DNA from: Capnocytophaga stomatis
GTDB lineage: Bacteria; Bacteroidota; Bacteroidia; Flavobacteriales; Flavobacteriaceae
Assembly (NCBI RefSeq): GCF_002302635.1
Contig: NZ_CP022387.1
Coordinates: forward strand, 1,116,001-1,180,000
DNA: 64,000 bases
Reading direction: 5' to 3'
Numbering within the stretch: the first letter of the stretch is position 1; each line of letters starts with the position of its first letter. Below, one piece after another: positions 26,441 through 35,224 of this stretch. Under the pieces are notes generated by a model. That model saw only the letters and a list, made by a program, of their open reading frames with translations, searched no databases and was not told where the DNA came from. The position numbers and the translations under genes are program-made.

Positions 26441-27541
26441 ATGAAAAAAACAACCTTAAGCTTAGTAGCTATTTTATCGGTTGGGGGCTATGTATCTGCC
26501 CAAGATTTACCGGCAAATCCTGCTCCAGGGAAATGTTACGTGAAATGTATCACTAAGGACGAATTCCGTGAAGAGACAGAAACTATCCAAATTTCTCCTG
26601 CGTACAGCAAGTTAGAGGTAGTTCCTGCCAAGTACAAAACCATCGAGGAGCGTGTTCTTGTAAAAGAAGCAAGCAAAAAGTTGGTTTATGTACCTGCTGT
26701 TTATGAAACAGTTGAGGTTCCTTACGAGAAAAAAGAACAAGGAACTATTCTGAAAGTTGTTCCTGCTGCTTTTGGAAATGATGTGAAAACCGTTGAGGTT
26801 TTCCCTAAAACTTCAGGATGGGAATACAAACATCTTGATAATTGTCCGTCAATTAACAAAGATGCTTGTGTTACGGCGTGTTTTGTTGAAAGACCAGCTC
26901 GTTTTGAAAGCGTTAATGTTGTAACCTTAACAAAAGACGCTCATACAACTGAAACTGAAATTCCTGCTGTATCGGCAAACTTCAAACGTCAAGTAATCAA
27001 AACTCCTGCCCGTGTTGAGGAAATTGAAATCCCTGCTGAGTACGCTACTATTAAGCGTGAGGTAATTGATTCACCTGCAACAACTCGTAAAGTAGAAGTT
27101 CCTGCCGAGTACAAAACTGTAACTAAACAAGTTTTGGTTAAACAAGGAGGAGTTACCGTTTGGGAAGAAGTTGATTGTAAATTGTTAGAACCAACTTTGT
27201 TACCTATCCTTTATGAGTACAATAGTGCTAAATTAACAAAAGCTTCTGAAAAAGTTATCGACGATATGTTGTTACCTTTACTAAGAGGCAAAAACACAAG
27301 TGTGGAAATTATGTCACACACGGACTCAAGAGGAAACGACCAGTACAATATGTCTCTTTCTCAACAAAGAGCAAACGCTGTTGTTAACTATTTAGCTAAC
27401 AAAGGTATCCAACGTTCAAGAATGATTGCAAAAGGATACGGAGAGTCTCGCTTAATCAACAGATGTGCTAACGGAGTTCAATGTTCAGAAGAAGAACACC
27501 ACAAAAACCGCAGAACAGAATTCAGAATTCTTGGAGAATAA
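26441..27541 (+). CDS. OmpA-family outer-membrane protein with internal VPA/Y repeats
   Basis: This is an exported 366-aa protein. The signal peptide is MKKTTLSLVAILSVGGYVSAQ. Residues 45-245 contain imperfect repeats of the form (V/I)PAxYxTVxxxV (VVPAKYKTIEERV, VYVPAVYETVEV, EIPAEYATIKREV, EVPAEYKTVTKQV). The C-terminal OmpA peptidoglycan-binding domain (about 255-362) has EIMSHTDSRGNDQYNMSLSQQRANAV and the closing NRRTEF. It probably links the outer membrane to peptidoglycan; abundant proteins of this type are common in Flavobacteriia. Four Cys residues around 115-135 may form disulfides. Confidence 0.92.
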   Translation: MKKTTLSLVAILSVGGYVSAQDLPANPAPGKCYVKCITKDEFREETETIQISPAYSKLEVVPAKYKTIEERVLVKEASKKLVYVPAVYETVEVPYEKKEQGTILKVVPAAFGNDVKTVEVFPKTSGWEYKHLDNCPSINKDACVTACFVERPARFESVNVVTLTKDAHTTETEIPAVSANFKRQVIKTPARVEEIEIPAEYATIKREVIDSPATTRKVEVPAEYKTVTKQVLVKQGGVTVWEEVDCKLLEPTLLPILYEYNSAKLTKASEKVIDDMLLPLLRGKNTSVEIMSHTDSRGNDQYNMSLSQQRANAVVNYLANKGIQRSRMIAKGYGESRLINRCANGVQCSEEEHHKNRRTEFRILGE

Positions 27542-27561
27542 TTAAATTAAGATTCAAAACG

Positions 27562-27591
27562 AAAAGAGCCTACAATTTTAGGCTCTTTTTT
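27562..27591 (+). terminator. Intrinsic terminator of the OmpA-family gene
   Basis: AAAAGAGCCTA and TAGGCTCTTTT form an 11-bp stem followed by T-residues. Convergent with the polyprenyl synthase gene, it may work on both strands. Confidence 0.9.
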
Positions 27592-27603
27592 TATTCTAAA
27601 TAA

Positions 27604-28584
27604 TCAGATTTTTCGGTCAATAACATAATTTACCATCAAGGTTAATGCTGTTTTATATTCTGAATCAGGAAAATCGGAAAGAATTTCTAAGGCTTTTTGT
27701 TGAAATTCACGCATTTTATCTTCGGCATAAATAAGCCCATTCTTTTGTTTTACGAAATTGATGATTTCCTTTACTCGTTTTTTGTCTTTATTGTGGTTTT
27801 TGATGGAATTAATAATCCATTTTCTCTCTTTTTCTGCACAATTGTTCAGCGTATAAATCAGCGGAAGAGTCATTTTTTGTTCCTTAATATCAATTCCGGT
27901 TGGTTTTCCGATGCTTTCTTCCGTATAATCGAACAAATCATCCTTTATTTGAAAAGCCATCCCGATATATTCCCCAAAAAGACGCATCTTTTCAATGGTT
28001 TCCTTATCATCAGGAATTACAGAACAAGCTCCCATAGCACAACAAGCAGCAATTAAAGTGGCTGTTTTCTGGCGAATAATTTCGTAATAAACCGACTCAA
28101 CAATATCCAATCTGCGAGCTTTTTCAATTTGCAGAAGCTCTCCCTCACTCATTTCGCGAACCGCAACCGAAATAATTCTCAACAAATCAAAATCCGAATT
28201 ATCAATAGAAAGTAGCAATCCTTTGGAAAGCAGATAATCACCCACCAAAACGGCTATTTTGTTCTTCCAAAGAGCATTTATAGAGAAAAATCCGCGACGC
28301 TTGTTGCTGTCATCTACCACATCATCGTGAACTAAAGTTGCCGTATGAATCAGCTCAATTACAGACGCCCCACGATATGTACGCTCCTCCACCCTACCGC
28401 CAGAAACCATTTTTGCCACCAGAAACACAAACATCGGACGCATTTGCTTGCCTTTTCTATTAACGATGTAATACGTAATCCTGTTGAGTAAAGCCACTCT
28501 TGAAGACATTGAATCACGGAACTTCTGCTCGAAAAGCTCCATTTCTTGGCGGATAGGTTCTTTTATTTGTGAGATAACTTTCAT
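27604..28584 (-). CDS. trans-Polyprenyl diphosphate synthase (IspB/IspA family)
   Basis: This enzyme condenses isopentenyl diphosphate onto an allylic primer to make the long isoprenoid tail of menaquinone. The 326-aa protein has the first aspartate-rich motif in LVHDDVVDDSNKRRG and the second in KDDLFDY. GKQMRPMFVFLVAK near residue 50 and KQKMTLPLIY are also typical. Product chain length cannot be read reliably. The ATG at 28584 is preferred over 28596. It ends a short minus-strand pair with the YhcH-like gene, which lies 21 bp upstream. Confidence 0.92.
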   Translation of the reverse strand: MKVISQIKEPIRQEMELFEQKFRDSMSSRVALLNRITYYIVNRKGKQMRPMFVFLVAKMVSGGRVEERTYRGASVIELIHTATLVHDDVVDDSNKRRGFFSINALWKNKIAVLVGDYLLSKGLLLSIDNSDFDLLRIISVAVREMSEGELLQIEKARRLDIVESVYYEIIRQKTATLIAACCAMGACSVIPDDKETIEKMRLFGEYIGMAFQIKDDLFDYTEESIGKPTGIDIKEQKMTLPLIYTLNNCAEKERKWIINSIKNHNKDKKRVKEIINFVKQKNGLIYAEDKMREFQQKALEILSDFPDSEYKTALTLMVNYVIDRKI

Positions 28585-28605
28585 ATCGTTGCCCAAAAAA
28601 GTGAA

Positions 28606-29055
28606 TTAATCTACTTTGATTTTGACCACTAATTTACGGATTTTCCCCTGACCGATAATCGGGGCGTGTGCATCTTCAGGATAGACAACCGCAAACTGAT
28701 TCGGATACAAAGTAATGTAAGTTGTTGGCTTGTCGTCATAAAGCCCATAATCGTTCTCCTTATCAAAAGGCTTTTTTTCTTGCTTACAATCAGCTAAACT
28801 TTTCCAACCGATGGTTTCTTGACCTTCAAGAAGAATATGAATGTCCAAGTATTTTTGATGATACTCAAGTACCTGATTTTCTTTGGTTAAGCATTCAGGT
28901 TCTGAATTAATTATAAATACATCTTCACCGTCAATTTCTATTTTTCCCAGTTCGGCATTTAGTAAATTATGACTTTTTACATACTCGAAAACTTTCGGGA
29001 AGGCAGGATGCAAACCCTCATAACGACCACTTTGACTTAAATCGGATAGAATCAT
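28606..29055 (-). CDS. YhcH/YjgK/YiaL (DUF386, TabA-like) family protein
   Basis: This is a 149-aa cupin-like beta-sandwich protein. Typical features are YHQKYLDIHILLEGQETIGW and the C-terminal VVYPEDAHAPIIG, where His/Asp/Glu residues bind a metal. E. coli TabA, a member, affects biofilm formation; others sit in sialic-acid or sugar operons. Here it is next to isoprenoid synthesis with no sugar genes, so its substrate is unknown. It diverges from the TonB-type receptor gene. Confidence 0.9.
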   Translation of the reverse strand: MILSDLSQSGRYEGLHPAFPKVFEYVKSHNLLNAELGKIEIDGEDVFIINSEPECLTKENQVLEYHQKYLDIHILLEGQETIGWKSLADCKQEKKPFDKENDYGLYDDKPTTYITLYPNQFAVVYPEDAHAPIIGQGKIRKLVVKIKVD

Positions 29056-29215
29056 TGTTTCTTTTATTTTTAGTGCTATGCAAATATATTGAAAAAATCA
29101 ACTAAAACGCAAATATATATCCAAGTTTATTGATTTTGACTTTATTGCGACATTTTTTCCACACTTAAACATCGAAACTATTTTACATTAATTCTAAATT
29201 TACATTTAAGAATAA

Positions 29216-29270
29216 AATTTTTAATTTTTAATTTTTAATTTTTAATTTTTAATTTTTAATTTTTAATTTT
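29216..29270. repeat. Heptanucleotide tandem repeat (AATTTTT)x7
   Basis: Seven perfect copies of AATTTTT plus a six-base partial copy lie 74 bp before the TonB-type receptor gene. A TTTG at 29279-29282 just after the tract could be a -33 box. Slippage of such a tract would change the spacing of upstream elements. Confidence 0.95.
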
Positions 29271-29343
29271 GTACAAAATTTGAATCATTTTTATTCATTT
29301 TTCGCAATACTACAACTTCAAAACAATCAAAATACTTTAAAAG

Positions 29344-31752
29344 ATGAAAAAAATCATCCAACTTTTGTTCTTTTTAATTTCAGGCAACGTTTTTTCACAA
29401 AATTCTTACATTATTTCAGGGCGTGTGATTGATGAATACAACGAAGCAGTACCTTATGCAATTGTTTCGGCGTTATCGTATGACAAATCTGTGGTGATTT
29501 CACAAACAAGCACCGATTCGGAGGGAAATTTCACCCTGAAAGGAAATGCTGAAACCATAAAATTAATAGTTTTTGCCACCGGATTTGAAACCTACGAGGA
29601 AAAAACACCTCTAAAATGGGATAAAAACATCTCGCTGAGCGTCATAAAGCTAAAACCTTTGATTACTGAATTAAGTGGCGTGGTTGTGTCGGCAGACAGA
29701 AAGAAACCTGCCATTAAGTTGGAGGAAGGCAAAATCATTTTTTCGCCCAAAGAAAGCAGTATAACCTCAGGAGGAAACGCTCTTGAAGCCTTGCGAAAAA
29801 CACCCGGCGTATTGATAGACAATTCTTACGCAATTTCAATTCTCGGGAAGAAAGGGGCAATGGTTTTTATCAATGGGAAATCTACATATATGCAATCAGA
29901 GGACTTGGCAAACTTCCTTAAATCCGTTTCGGTATCACAAATTAAAAACATTGAGGTTATGCTAAATCCGTCCGCACAATATGACGCCGAAGGAGGAGCC
30001 GGAATAATCAACATCGTGCTTTTCAAACACAACATTGAAGGTACGTACATTTCCGCAGGTAGTGGCGTGTCCTACTGGAATCATCTGCGAAATGCGACGG
30101 ACGTTTCTCTGCAACACAATACCGAGAAACTAAACATAAACGCCTCATATAGTCATCATTTTGGCTACATAAATTATGATTACGGCTCGGAAAGAAAGTT
30201 AGATGATAAGTGGTACATCAGTTCGTCGGCAGATACAGACCGACGCAGTTCCGTTTCAGGTAATTTCGGGCTGGATTACTCACTAAATGACAAAAATACA
30301 ATCGGATTTAGCCTTTCTTCAAACTCCATCTTCGGTAAAGGAAGTATCGACACGCAAAATGACATCTTTGACCATAATTTTACATATGAAAAAACCCTTT
30401 ACGGAGAAAGCAATTACTTCAAACAAAGAAATGCACGTTATGCGTTGAGTACTTTTTACGCCTTTCAACCTTCCGAGAATGAAAAATATAACATTGATGT
30501 GGATTATGTATTTTTCGACGGCTTATCAGGAGTAAACCAACCCAATTGGCATAAAGATTTGAGAGGAAATCGCATCGCAGATGACGTGTTTATGGCTGAC
30601 AGCGACCGAAAAATACACATTTTTGCTTCCGCCTTTCATCAAAAGTTCCCATTGTGGAAAGGAAATTGGTCGTCAGGAATTAAATTCTCGCAAGTTTATT
30701 CCAACAATATATCCGATTTTTTCACCGTATTACCATCGGGCAACCTGCTGAATGTAAATCGTTCCAATACTTTCGATTATAAAGAACGTTTACTTGCCGG
30801 ATATTTGCAATACGCTATCCGGATAAACGAAAAGCTTTCCGCAGAAGTAGGAATCCGTAGCGAATATACTTTTTCTGTCGGGAAATTATTCCCACGTCAA
30901 GGAAGCAATCAAAAATATCAAGAAAACAAACGAAATTACATTAACTTCTTCCCTTCCGCGAGCCTCACGTATCAAAAAGATGAAAAAATAGCATACAGTT
31001 TGAATTACAGCAGCCGAATTGCCCGTCCTGCATATCAGGATTTGAGTCCCTTTATTTTGGCTCTCGACGGATTGTCCGACTGGGTGGGAAATCCGTTTTT
31101 GGAACCCCAAAAAATACACAAAATTAGTGGTTCTGGAACTTGGGGGAACACTACCGCGATACTTTCTTACATCTATACAAATGATTTCAGCGGACAAATT
31201 ACCGAGAAACAGCCCAACGAACGTGTGATAATGATTCCGCGTAACATCGGATATCAAAATCATTTCTCGGCAAGCATTCTGCAAGAAATCCGATGGGCTT
31301 CGTGGTACAAAATGAACATAAATCCTTCTTTATTCTATGTCCGAAATTCATTTCAGATAGAAAATTATGCTTCTTTCAGTCCCAGCAAATGGACTTTCTC
31401 CTGCAACTCACAACATCAGTTTCAACTTCCTTGGAAACTTACCGGCGAAATCAATGCCGACTATACCACAAAACAAATCGCCAATACCAACGAAATTTCC
31501 AAACCTTCGGGAGGTATTGACATCGGGTTGCAACGCAGTTTTTGGGAGAATCAACTTAGTGTAGCCTTTTCTTTTACTGACATTTTCCATACGCGTCGTT
31601 GGGATTCGGAAAGTCACTTGCCCAATTTGGATAATTACATCTGGGGATATGCCGAATCACGTCAAGTTAAGTTCTATGTAACTTACAAAATCGGAAAACA
31701 AAGTCAAAAAACCTCCCATAAAAGTGATTTGGAGGAAGCTGACAGGCTATAA
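29344..31752 (+). CDS. TonB-dependent-receptor-like outer-membrane beta-barrel protein
   Basis: This is an 802-aa outer-membrane protein. A signal peptide ends near residue 19 (GNVFSQ). A carboxypeptidase-regulatory-like domain (about 22-105) and a plug (VVVSADRKKPAIKLEEGKI to GAGIINIVL, about 110-230) precede an outer-membrane barrel of the flavobacterial type. The plug keeps NALEALRKTPGVLID and the NPSAQYDAEGGAGIINI signature. There is no SusD partner or other substrate marker, so the ligand is unknown. It stands alone between a divergent gene and a minisatellite. The heptanucleotide tract upstream suggests variable expression. Confidence 0.88.
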   Translation: MKKIIQLLFFLISGNVFSQNSYIISGRVIDEYNEAVPYAIVSALSYDKSVVISQTSTDSEGNFTLKGNAETIKLIVFATGFETYEEKTPLKWDKNISLSVIKLKPLITELSGVVVSADRKKPAIKLEEGKIIFSPKESSITSGGNALEALRKTPGVLIDNSYAISILGKKGAMVFINGKSTYMQSEDLANFLKSVSVSQIKNIEVMLNPSAQYDAEGGAGIINIVLFKHNIEGTYISAGSGVSYWNHLRNATDVSLQHNTEKLNINASYSHHFGYINYDYGSERKLDDKWYISSSADTDRRSSVSGNFGLDYSLNDKNTIGFSLSSNSIFGKGSIDTQNDIFDHNFTYEKTLYGESNYFKQRNARYALSTFYAFQPSENEKYNIDVDYVFFDGLSGVNQPNWHKDLRGNRIADDVFMADSDRKIHIFASAFHQKFPLWKGNWSSGIKFSQVYSNNISDFFTVLPSGNLLNVNRSNTFDYKERLLAGYLQYAIRINEKLSAEVGIRSEYTFSVGKLFPRQGSNQKYQENKRNYINFFPSASLTYQKDEKIAYSLNYSSRIARPAYQDLSPFILALDGLSDWVGNPFLEPQKIHKISGSGTWGNTTAILSYIYTNDFSGQITEKQPNERVIMIPRNIGYQNHFSASILQEIRWASWYKMNINPSLFYVRNSFQIENYASFSPSKWTFSCNSQHQFQLPWKLTGEINADYTTKQIANTNEISKPSGGIDIGLQRSFWENQLSVAFSFTDIFHTRRWDSESHLPNLDNYIWGYAESRQVKFYVTYKIGKQSQKTSHKSDLEEADRL

Positions 31753-31812
31753 AGAGTTTTTCCATTTCAAAAATCAAATAAAACATCCTTTTTTAGCATC
31801 TTCTAAAATAAA

Positions 31813-31838
31813 ATATCACCCTCGTAGGTGATTTTTTT
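31813..31838 (+). terminator. Short terminator after the receptor gene
   Basis: ATCACC and GGTGAT form a 6-bp stem around CTCGTA, followed by a run of eight Ts. It overlaps a degenerate first copy of the 42-bp repeat array. Confidence 0.65.
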
Positions 31839-32258
31839 TATCAATCAAAATAAAAGCAACCCATCGTAGGGAGAATTTTGCGAGGTATAAAATAAAAGTA
31901 GCCCATCGTAGGGAGAATTTTACGAGATATAAAATAAAAGTAACTCATCATAGGGAGATTTTTACGAGCTATAAAATAAAAGTAACTCATCGTAGGGAGA
32001 ATTTTGCGAGGTATAAAATAAAAGTAACCTATCGTAGGGAGATTTTTGCGAGGTATAAAAAAAGTAAACCATCGTAGGGAGAATTTTGCGAGGTATAAAA
32101 TAAAAGCAACCCATCGTAGGGAGAATTTTGCGAGATATAAAATAAAAGTAACTCATCGTAGGGAGATTTTTGCGAGGTATAAAAAAAAGTAACTCATCGT
32201 AGGGAGATTTTTACGAGCTATAAAATAAAAGTAGTCCATCGTAGGGAGATTTTCATAA
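31819..32258. repeat. 42-bp minisatellite array, ten clear units plus one degenerate
   Basis: The core CCATCGTAGGGAGA recurs at 31861, 31903, 31945, 31987, 32029, 32069, 32111, 32153, 32194 and 32236. The period is 42 bp, with single periods of 40 and 41. Units continue with (A/T)TTTTGCGAGGTATAAAATA and vary at a few positions. A degenerate unit starts at 31819. The 585-bp gap between genes holds this array, the terminator at its left end and an A/T-rich leader at its right end. Units are contiguous without unique spacers. Confidence 0.95.
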
Positions 32259-32312
32259 GAATATTTTTATAGGGAAAGAATAATTTTTCTATTATATATA
32301 TTTTTAAAGAGA

Positions 32313-32320
32313 TATATTTG
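32313..32320 (+). promoter_or_regulatory. Possible -7 box of the 32338 gene
   Basis: TATATTTG matches TAnnTTTG but is only 17 bp before the ATG, so the leader would be very short. No clear -33 box is present. Confidence 0.35.
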
Positions 32321-32337
32321 CAAAAAAGTAGTCCGAA

Positions 32338-32985
32338 ATGGCAAAACAAAAAATCAAGAAGCAAAAAAGTGTCCCAATTATAGAGAAATTTGATACATCG
32401 TTGGAATATTTCAGCATTTTTCAGTATCTGGTTTTTGCAGGGACGTATTTGTACTTCTGGCTTTTCGCCGATATTTCCGATGCGTACAAAGTGTATAGCT
32501 TGGCTATGCTTATCATATTTGAATTTATTATGGTGCATTCGGGAATTTTTATGGCTGTAATCCCTGCCAAGTATTCTTTACTGATTTTCTTTCCCTTTTA
32601 CGGAATTTTTGCATTAGTTTTTAATCTTTCTTTGAATTTGGGAGATAGTCGGATACTGATTTTGTACTTAGTGACCGTCTTTCACAGAATGCGATTTGCT
32701 TTTTTCAATACAGATAAGGACATCAAAAACAGATTGATACTATTTTCTGTGCTTGGTGCTTTGGCTTACTTTATTTTGACGTTTTTTACTCTCATTTTTT
32801 CTCCCATTTTACCTTATTTTGCCTTAGATGAGTTCTTTTTCAACTCCGATGCATATCAAAACGTGAAAAAAATGAAGGGAGCTTTCGTCGATACACCTCA
32901 CGAGGCTATTATTTTTGGGTTTTTGTACTATTTGGCACTTGCTTTCATTAATTTTAGACTCCTCAGAATGGCAAAAGGAAAATAA
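32338..32985 (+). CDS. Polytopic membrane protein of unknown function
   Basis: This is a 215-aa protein with a short basic cytoplasmic N-terminus (MAKQKIKKQKSVP) and five or six membrane helices. It contains aromatic-rich segments such as FSIFQYLVFAGTYLYFWLFA. A soluble loop near 170 (FFNSDAYQNVKKMKGAFVDTPHEA) precedes the last helix. No catalytic motif or known family is recognised. It follows the minisatellite and appears monocistronic. Confidence 0.75.
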   Translation: MAKQKIKKQKSVPIIEKFDTSLEYFSIFQYLVFAGTYLYFWLFADISDAYKVYSLAMLIIFEFIMVHSGIFMAVIPAKYSLLIFFPFYGIFALVFNLSLNLGDSRILILYLVTVFHRMRFAFFNTDKDIKNRLILFSVLGALAYFILTFFTLIFSPILPYFALDEFFFNSDAYQNVKKMKGAFVDTPHEAIIFGFLYYLALAFINFRLLRMAKGK

Positions 32986-33101
32986 TTGGGAGAATCTTGT
33001 TTCCTTTTTAAGCTAAATTGATTTTATTTATCCTATAAAAGATTGCTTTTTATCATCTTTTCATTTGATTTATTACCAAAAAAGAAGCAAAAAAGCTACT
33101 C

Positions 33102-33137
33102 TTGAAATTATTTCTATATTTCAAATTACTATATTTG
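33102..33137 (+). promoter_or_regulatory. Promoter with inverted repeat upstream of the TPR-HTH regulator
   Basis: TATATTTG (33130-33137) is a good -7 box, 22 bp before the ATG. Immediately before it TTGAAAT and ATTTCAA (33102-33124) form a 7-bp inverted repeat with a 9-nt spacer, a possible operator for autoregulation. Confidence 0.5.
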
Positions 33138-33158
33138 CCATTACAAATTTAAAAAGAA

Positions 33159-35060
33159 ATGAAAAAAAGACTCCGAATAGCTGTTTTATATAAAGTTATC
33201 GCATTATTGATACTTTTTTTGGCTGAACCTATTTACGGACAAGATTTCTCGAAAGAAATTGAGAGTTATCTGGAAGATAGTGAAACATTCCGAGGAGAAG
33301 GAAAGCTAAAAGAAGTTTACAATGCCCTTAAAAAAGCCGAATCAAAGGCTAAAAACAAACATAGAGATTATTTACCGCAAGTTTACTCGGAATATGTGAA
33401 GTATTTTTTCGCCATAAAGAACTCCAATTCGGCTAAAGAATATATGCAGAAAGCCAGAAATGAAGCTGAAAAGTCTAATTCCGCTCAAGCACTCGCTTAC
33501 GGATATTACACTAAGGCTTATTACTATAACTATCTTGACATACGCAACCTCGCCGTTGAAAACTGTCAGTTGGCTTTAACCATCGCAGAAGAAAATAAGA
33601 TTGAATCACTTAAACCAAGGCTCTATTACATTCTCTATGGGGCTTATTCAAGTGTGGAAGATGCTTCTCTTGCCCGAAAATATGCTCAAAAGACTATCGA
33701 AACCGCCGATAAGGCTCATAATTACAATCTTCTTTCCAATGGTTATTCGGCAATGTCCACCGTTATGGGATATTTGTACAAAAAAGAACGAAATGAAGCC
33801 TTTAAAGACAGTATCCTGATTTATTTACAGAGGTCTGCGGAAGTTTACAAGCAATATCCGAATAAAGTAAGCTCAATCACGTACGGAATAACGAATATCA
33901 ACATTGCGGATTTCTATTTCCAAAGCGGAAGTCTCTCCGACTCAAATACTTTAGCCAATATCCAGAAGCACACCGCAATTGCCCTTGAAGTATCGCAAGG
34001 AAAAAGCAACACTGCTTCAATTCAAGCCAATGCAAAAGGACTTTTGGCGGAAATCGCTCTGCAGCAAGGAAATACCTCTGAGGCTGAAAAACTTCTGACA
34101 GAAGCCTTTGTTGAAATCAGTAAGCAACAACCCGTTATCGATTATTACACGCTCATTGCTCTTGCCGAAGCCCTATCACAACTCTACGAAAAAAGCGGAA
34201 ATCTTGAAAAAGCTCTTTACCTAAAAAACGAAAAAGAGAAATACAAAGCCAAGCTCCACGACCAAACCCAACAAGAACAGATACTCCGCCTCGAAGCCGA
34301 GTTTGAAAACCAACAAATAAAACAAGAAATAGAAACCATATCACAATTAGCCGAAAGCAGAAAACAACTTAATTACCTCTACATAGGCATCTCTTTTTTA
34401 GCTTTGATTGCTCTTATCTTTGTCGTGAGAAATCAACAAAACAAATCAAAACTACAAACCGAAAAACAACTCCGACTTGAAAAAGAAAAGGACGAAGCCG
34501 AAGCACGTGCTTTGCTCAAAGAAAAAGAACGAAGATTGCTTTCTATCCAAAAATCGCAAATGGAACGGGAAATAAAAATGCAGTTAAGGCTTGAGAAAGA
34601 AGAACAAGCCCGCTTAAAAGCAGAACAAGAGCTCTTGCAACTCAAAAATGAACAAATGCAAAAAGAAGTTCTGGCAAATGCACTCCAAATCGACCGAAAA
34701 AATAAACTTTTGGAAGAAATCAAGGATAAAATCAAACAGGAAGGAAACACTTTCAACATCGACCGTGTTTTGAAAAAAGAAAAATTCTTAGATGACACTA
34801 TCGAGCAAACCGTTAAGGAATTTCAGGACATTCATCCTGATTTTTTTAACAAACTCAGTGAACTTTCAGCCAACAAACTCACTTCCCTTGACCTGAAATA
34901 TTGTGCTTATATGTATTTGAAACTCTCCACGAAAGAAATTGCCTCTGCCTTTAATGTGGAGCCAAAGAGCATCCGAATGAGCAAGTATCGCATCAAACAA
35001 AAACTAAACTTAGAAAAGGAAGAAAATTTAGAAGAGTTTTTACAAAGCCTGACAGCGTAA
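33159..35060 (+). CDS. TPR / coiled-coil / LuxR-like HTH regulator, membrane-anchored
   Basis: This is a 633-aa protein of the flavobacterial 'TPR-HTH' type. A signal sequence (about 8-27) precedes TPR-like helical repeats (about 30-370). A membrane helix follows at about 407-424 (LNYLYIGISFLALIALIFVV), then a long Glu/Lys/Gln coiled coil (about 430-540). The C-terminal HTH lies at about 565-630 and contains LTSLDLKYCAYMYLKLSTKEIASAFNVEPKSIR split over the motif LSTKEIASAFNVEPKSIRMS. The layout suggests an extracytoplasmic sensor with a cytoplasmic DNA-binding end. It sits 164 bp before the SPFH gene and the immunity array and is the only transcription regulator nearby. Confidence 0.85.
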   Translation: MKKRLRIAVLYKVIALLILFLAEPIYGQDFSKEIESYLEDSETFRGEGKLKEVYNALKKAESKAKNKHRDYLPQVYSEYVKYFFAIKNSNSAKEYMQKARNEAEKSNSAQALAYGYYTKAYYYNYLDIRNLAVENCQLALTIAEENKIESLKPRLYYILYGAYSSVEDASLARKYAQKTIETADKAHNYNLLSNGYSAMSTVMGYLYKKERNEAFKDSILIYLQRSAEVYKQYPNKVSSITYGITNINIADFYFQSGSLSDSNTLANIQKHTAIALEVSQGKSNTASIQANAKGLLAEIALQQGNTSEAEKLLTEAFVEISKQQPVIDYYTLIALAEALSQLYEKSGNLEKALYLKNEKEKYKAKLHDQTQQEQILRLEAEFENQQIKQEIETISQLAESRKQLNYLYIGISFLALIALIFVVRNQQNKSKLQTEKQLRLEKEKDEAEARALLKEKERRLLSIQKSQMEREIKMQLRLEKEEQARLKAEQELLQLKNEQMQKEVLANALQIDRKNKLLEEIKDKIKQEGNTFNIDRVLKKEKFLDDTIEQTVKEFQDIHPDFFNKLSELSANKLTSLDLKYCAYMYLKLSTKEIASAFNVEPKSIRMSKYRIKQKLNLEKEENLEEFLQSLTA

Positions 35061-35139
35061 TAAAAATGTTGTTTTTCATCTTCTTTACACCCCAAAACGC
35101 CACTCATTAACAAAGCAAAAAACAACAAAAAATACTCCT

Positions 35140-35198
35140 TGTAGACAGTTTGTAGACGCCTTTTTCTTTGACATAATTTGGGCTTCTGCCTATCTTTG
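35140..35198 (+). promoter_or_regulatory. Activator-type promoter of the SPFH gene with TGTAGAC direct repeat
   Basis: TTTG (35167-35170) and TATCTTTG (35191-35198) are 20 nt apart and form a strong Bacteroidota promoter 27 bp before the ATG. Six bases upstream of the -33 box ends the direct repeat TGTAGAC-N4-TGTAGACGC, with an 11-bp period or one helical turn. The same element occurs at 58025-58044. Confidence 0.8.
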
Positions 35199-35224
35199 CA
35201 AATGAATTAGTAAATCATTTTATT

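Noticed and set aside
31962-32156. Minus-strand 64-codon open frame within the 42-bp repeats
   Set aside because: It exists only because the repeat period is a multiple of three; the product is a 14-residue repeat with no start context or homology pattern.
31819-32258. Possible CRISPR array
   Set aside because: Units are contiguous and nearly identical over the whole 42 bp, with no unique spacers and no cas genes nearby.
32218-32538. Minus-strand frame overlapping the 32338 membrane-protein gene
   Set aside because: The plus-strand gene has a coherent multi-helix pattern; the minus frame is its shadow and partly repeat-derived.
34433-34798. Minus-strand Ser/Phe-rich 121-codon frame
   Set aside because: It is the antisense of the Glu/Lys coiled coil of the TPR-HTH regulator, a common source of false Ser/Phe-rich frames.
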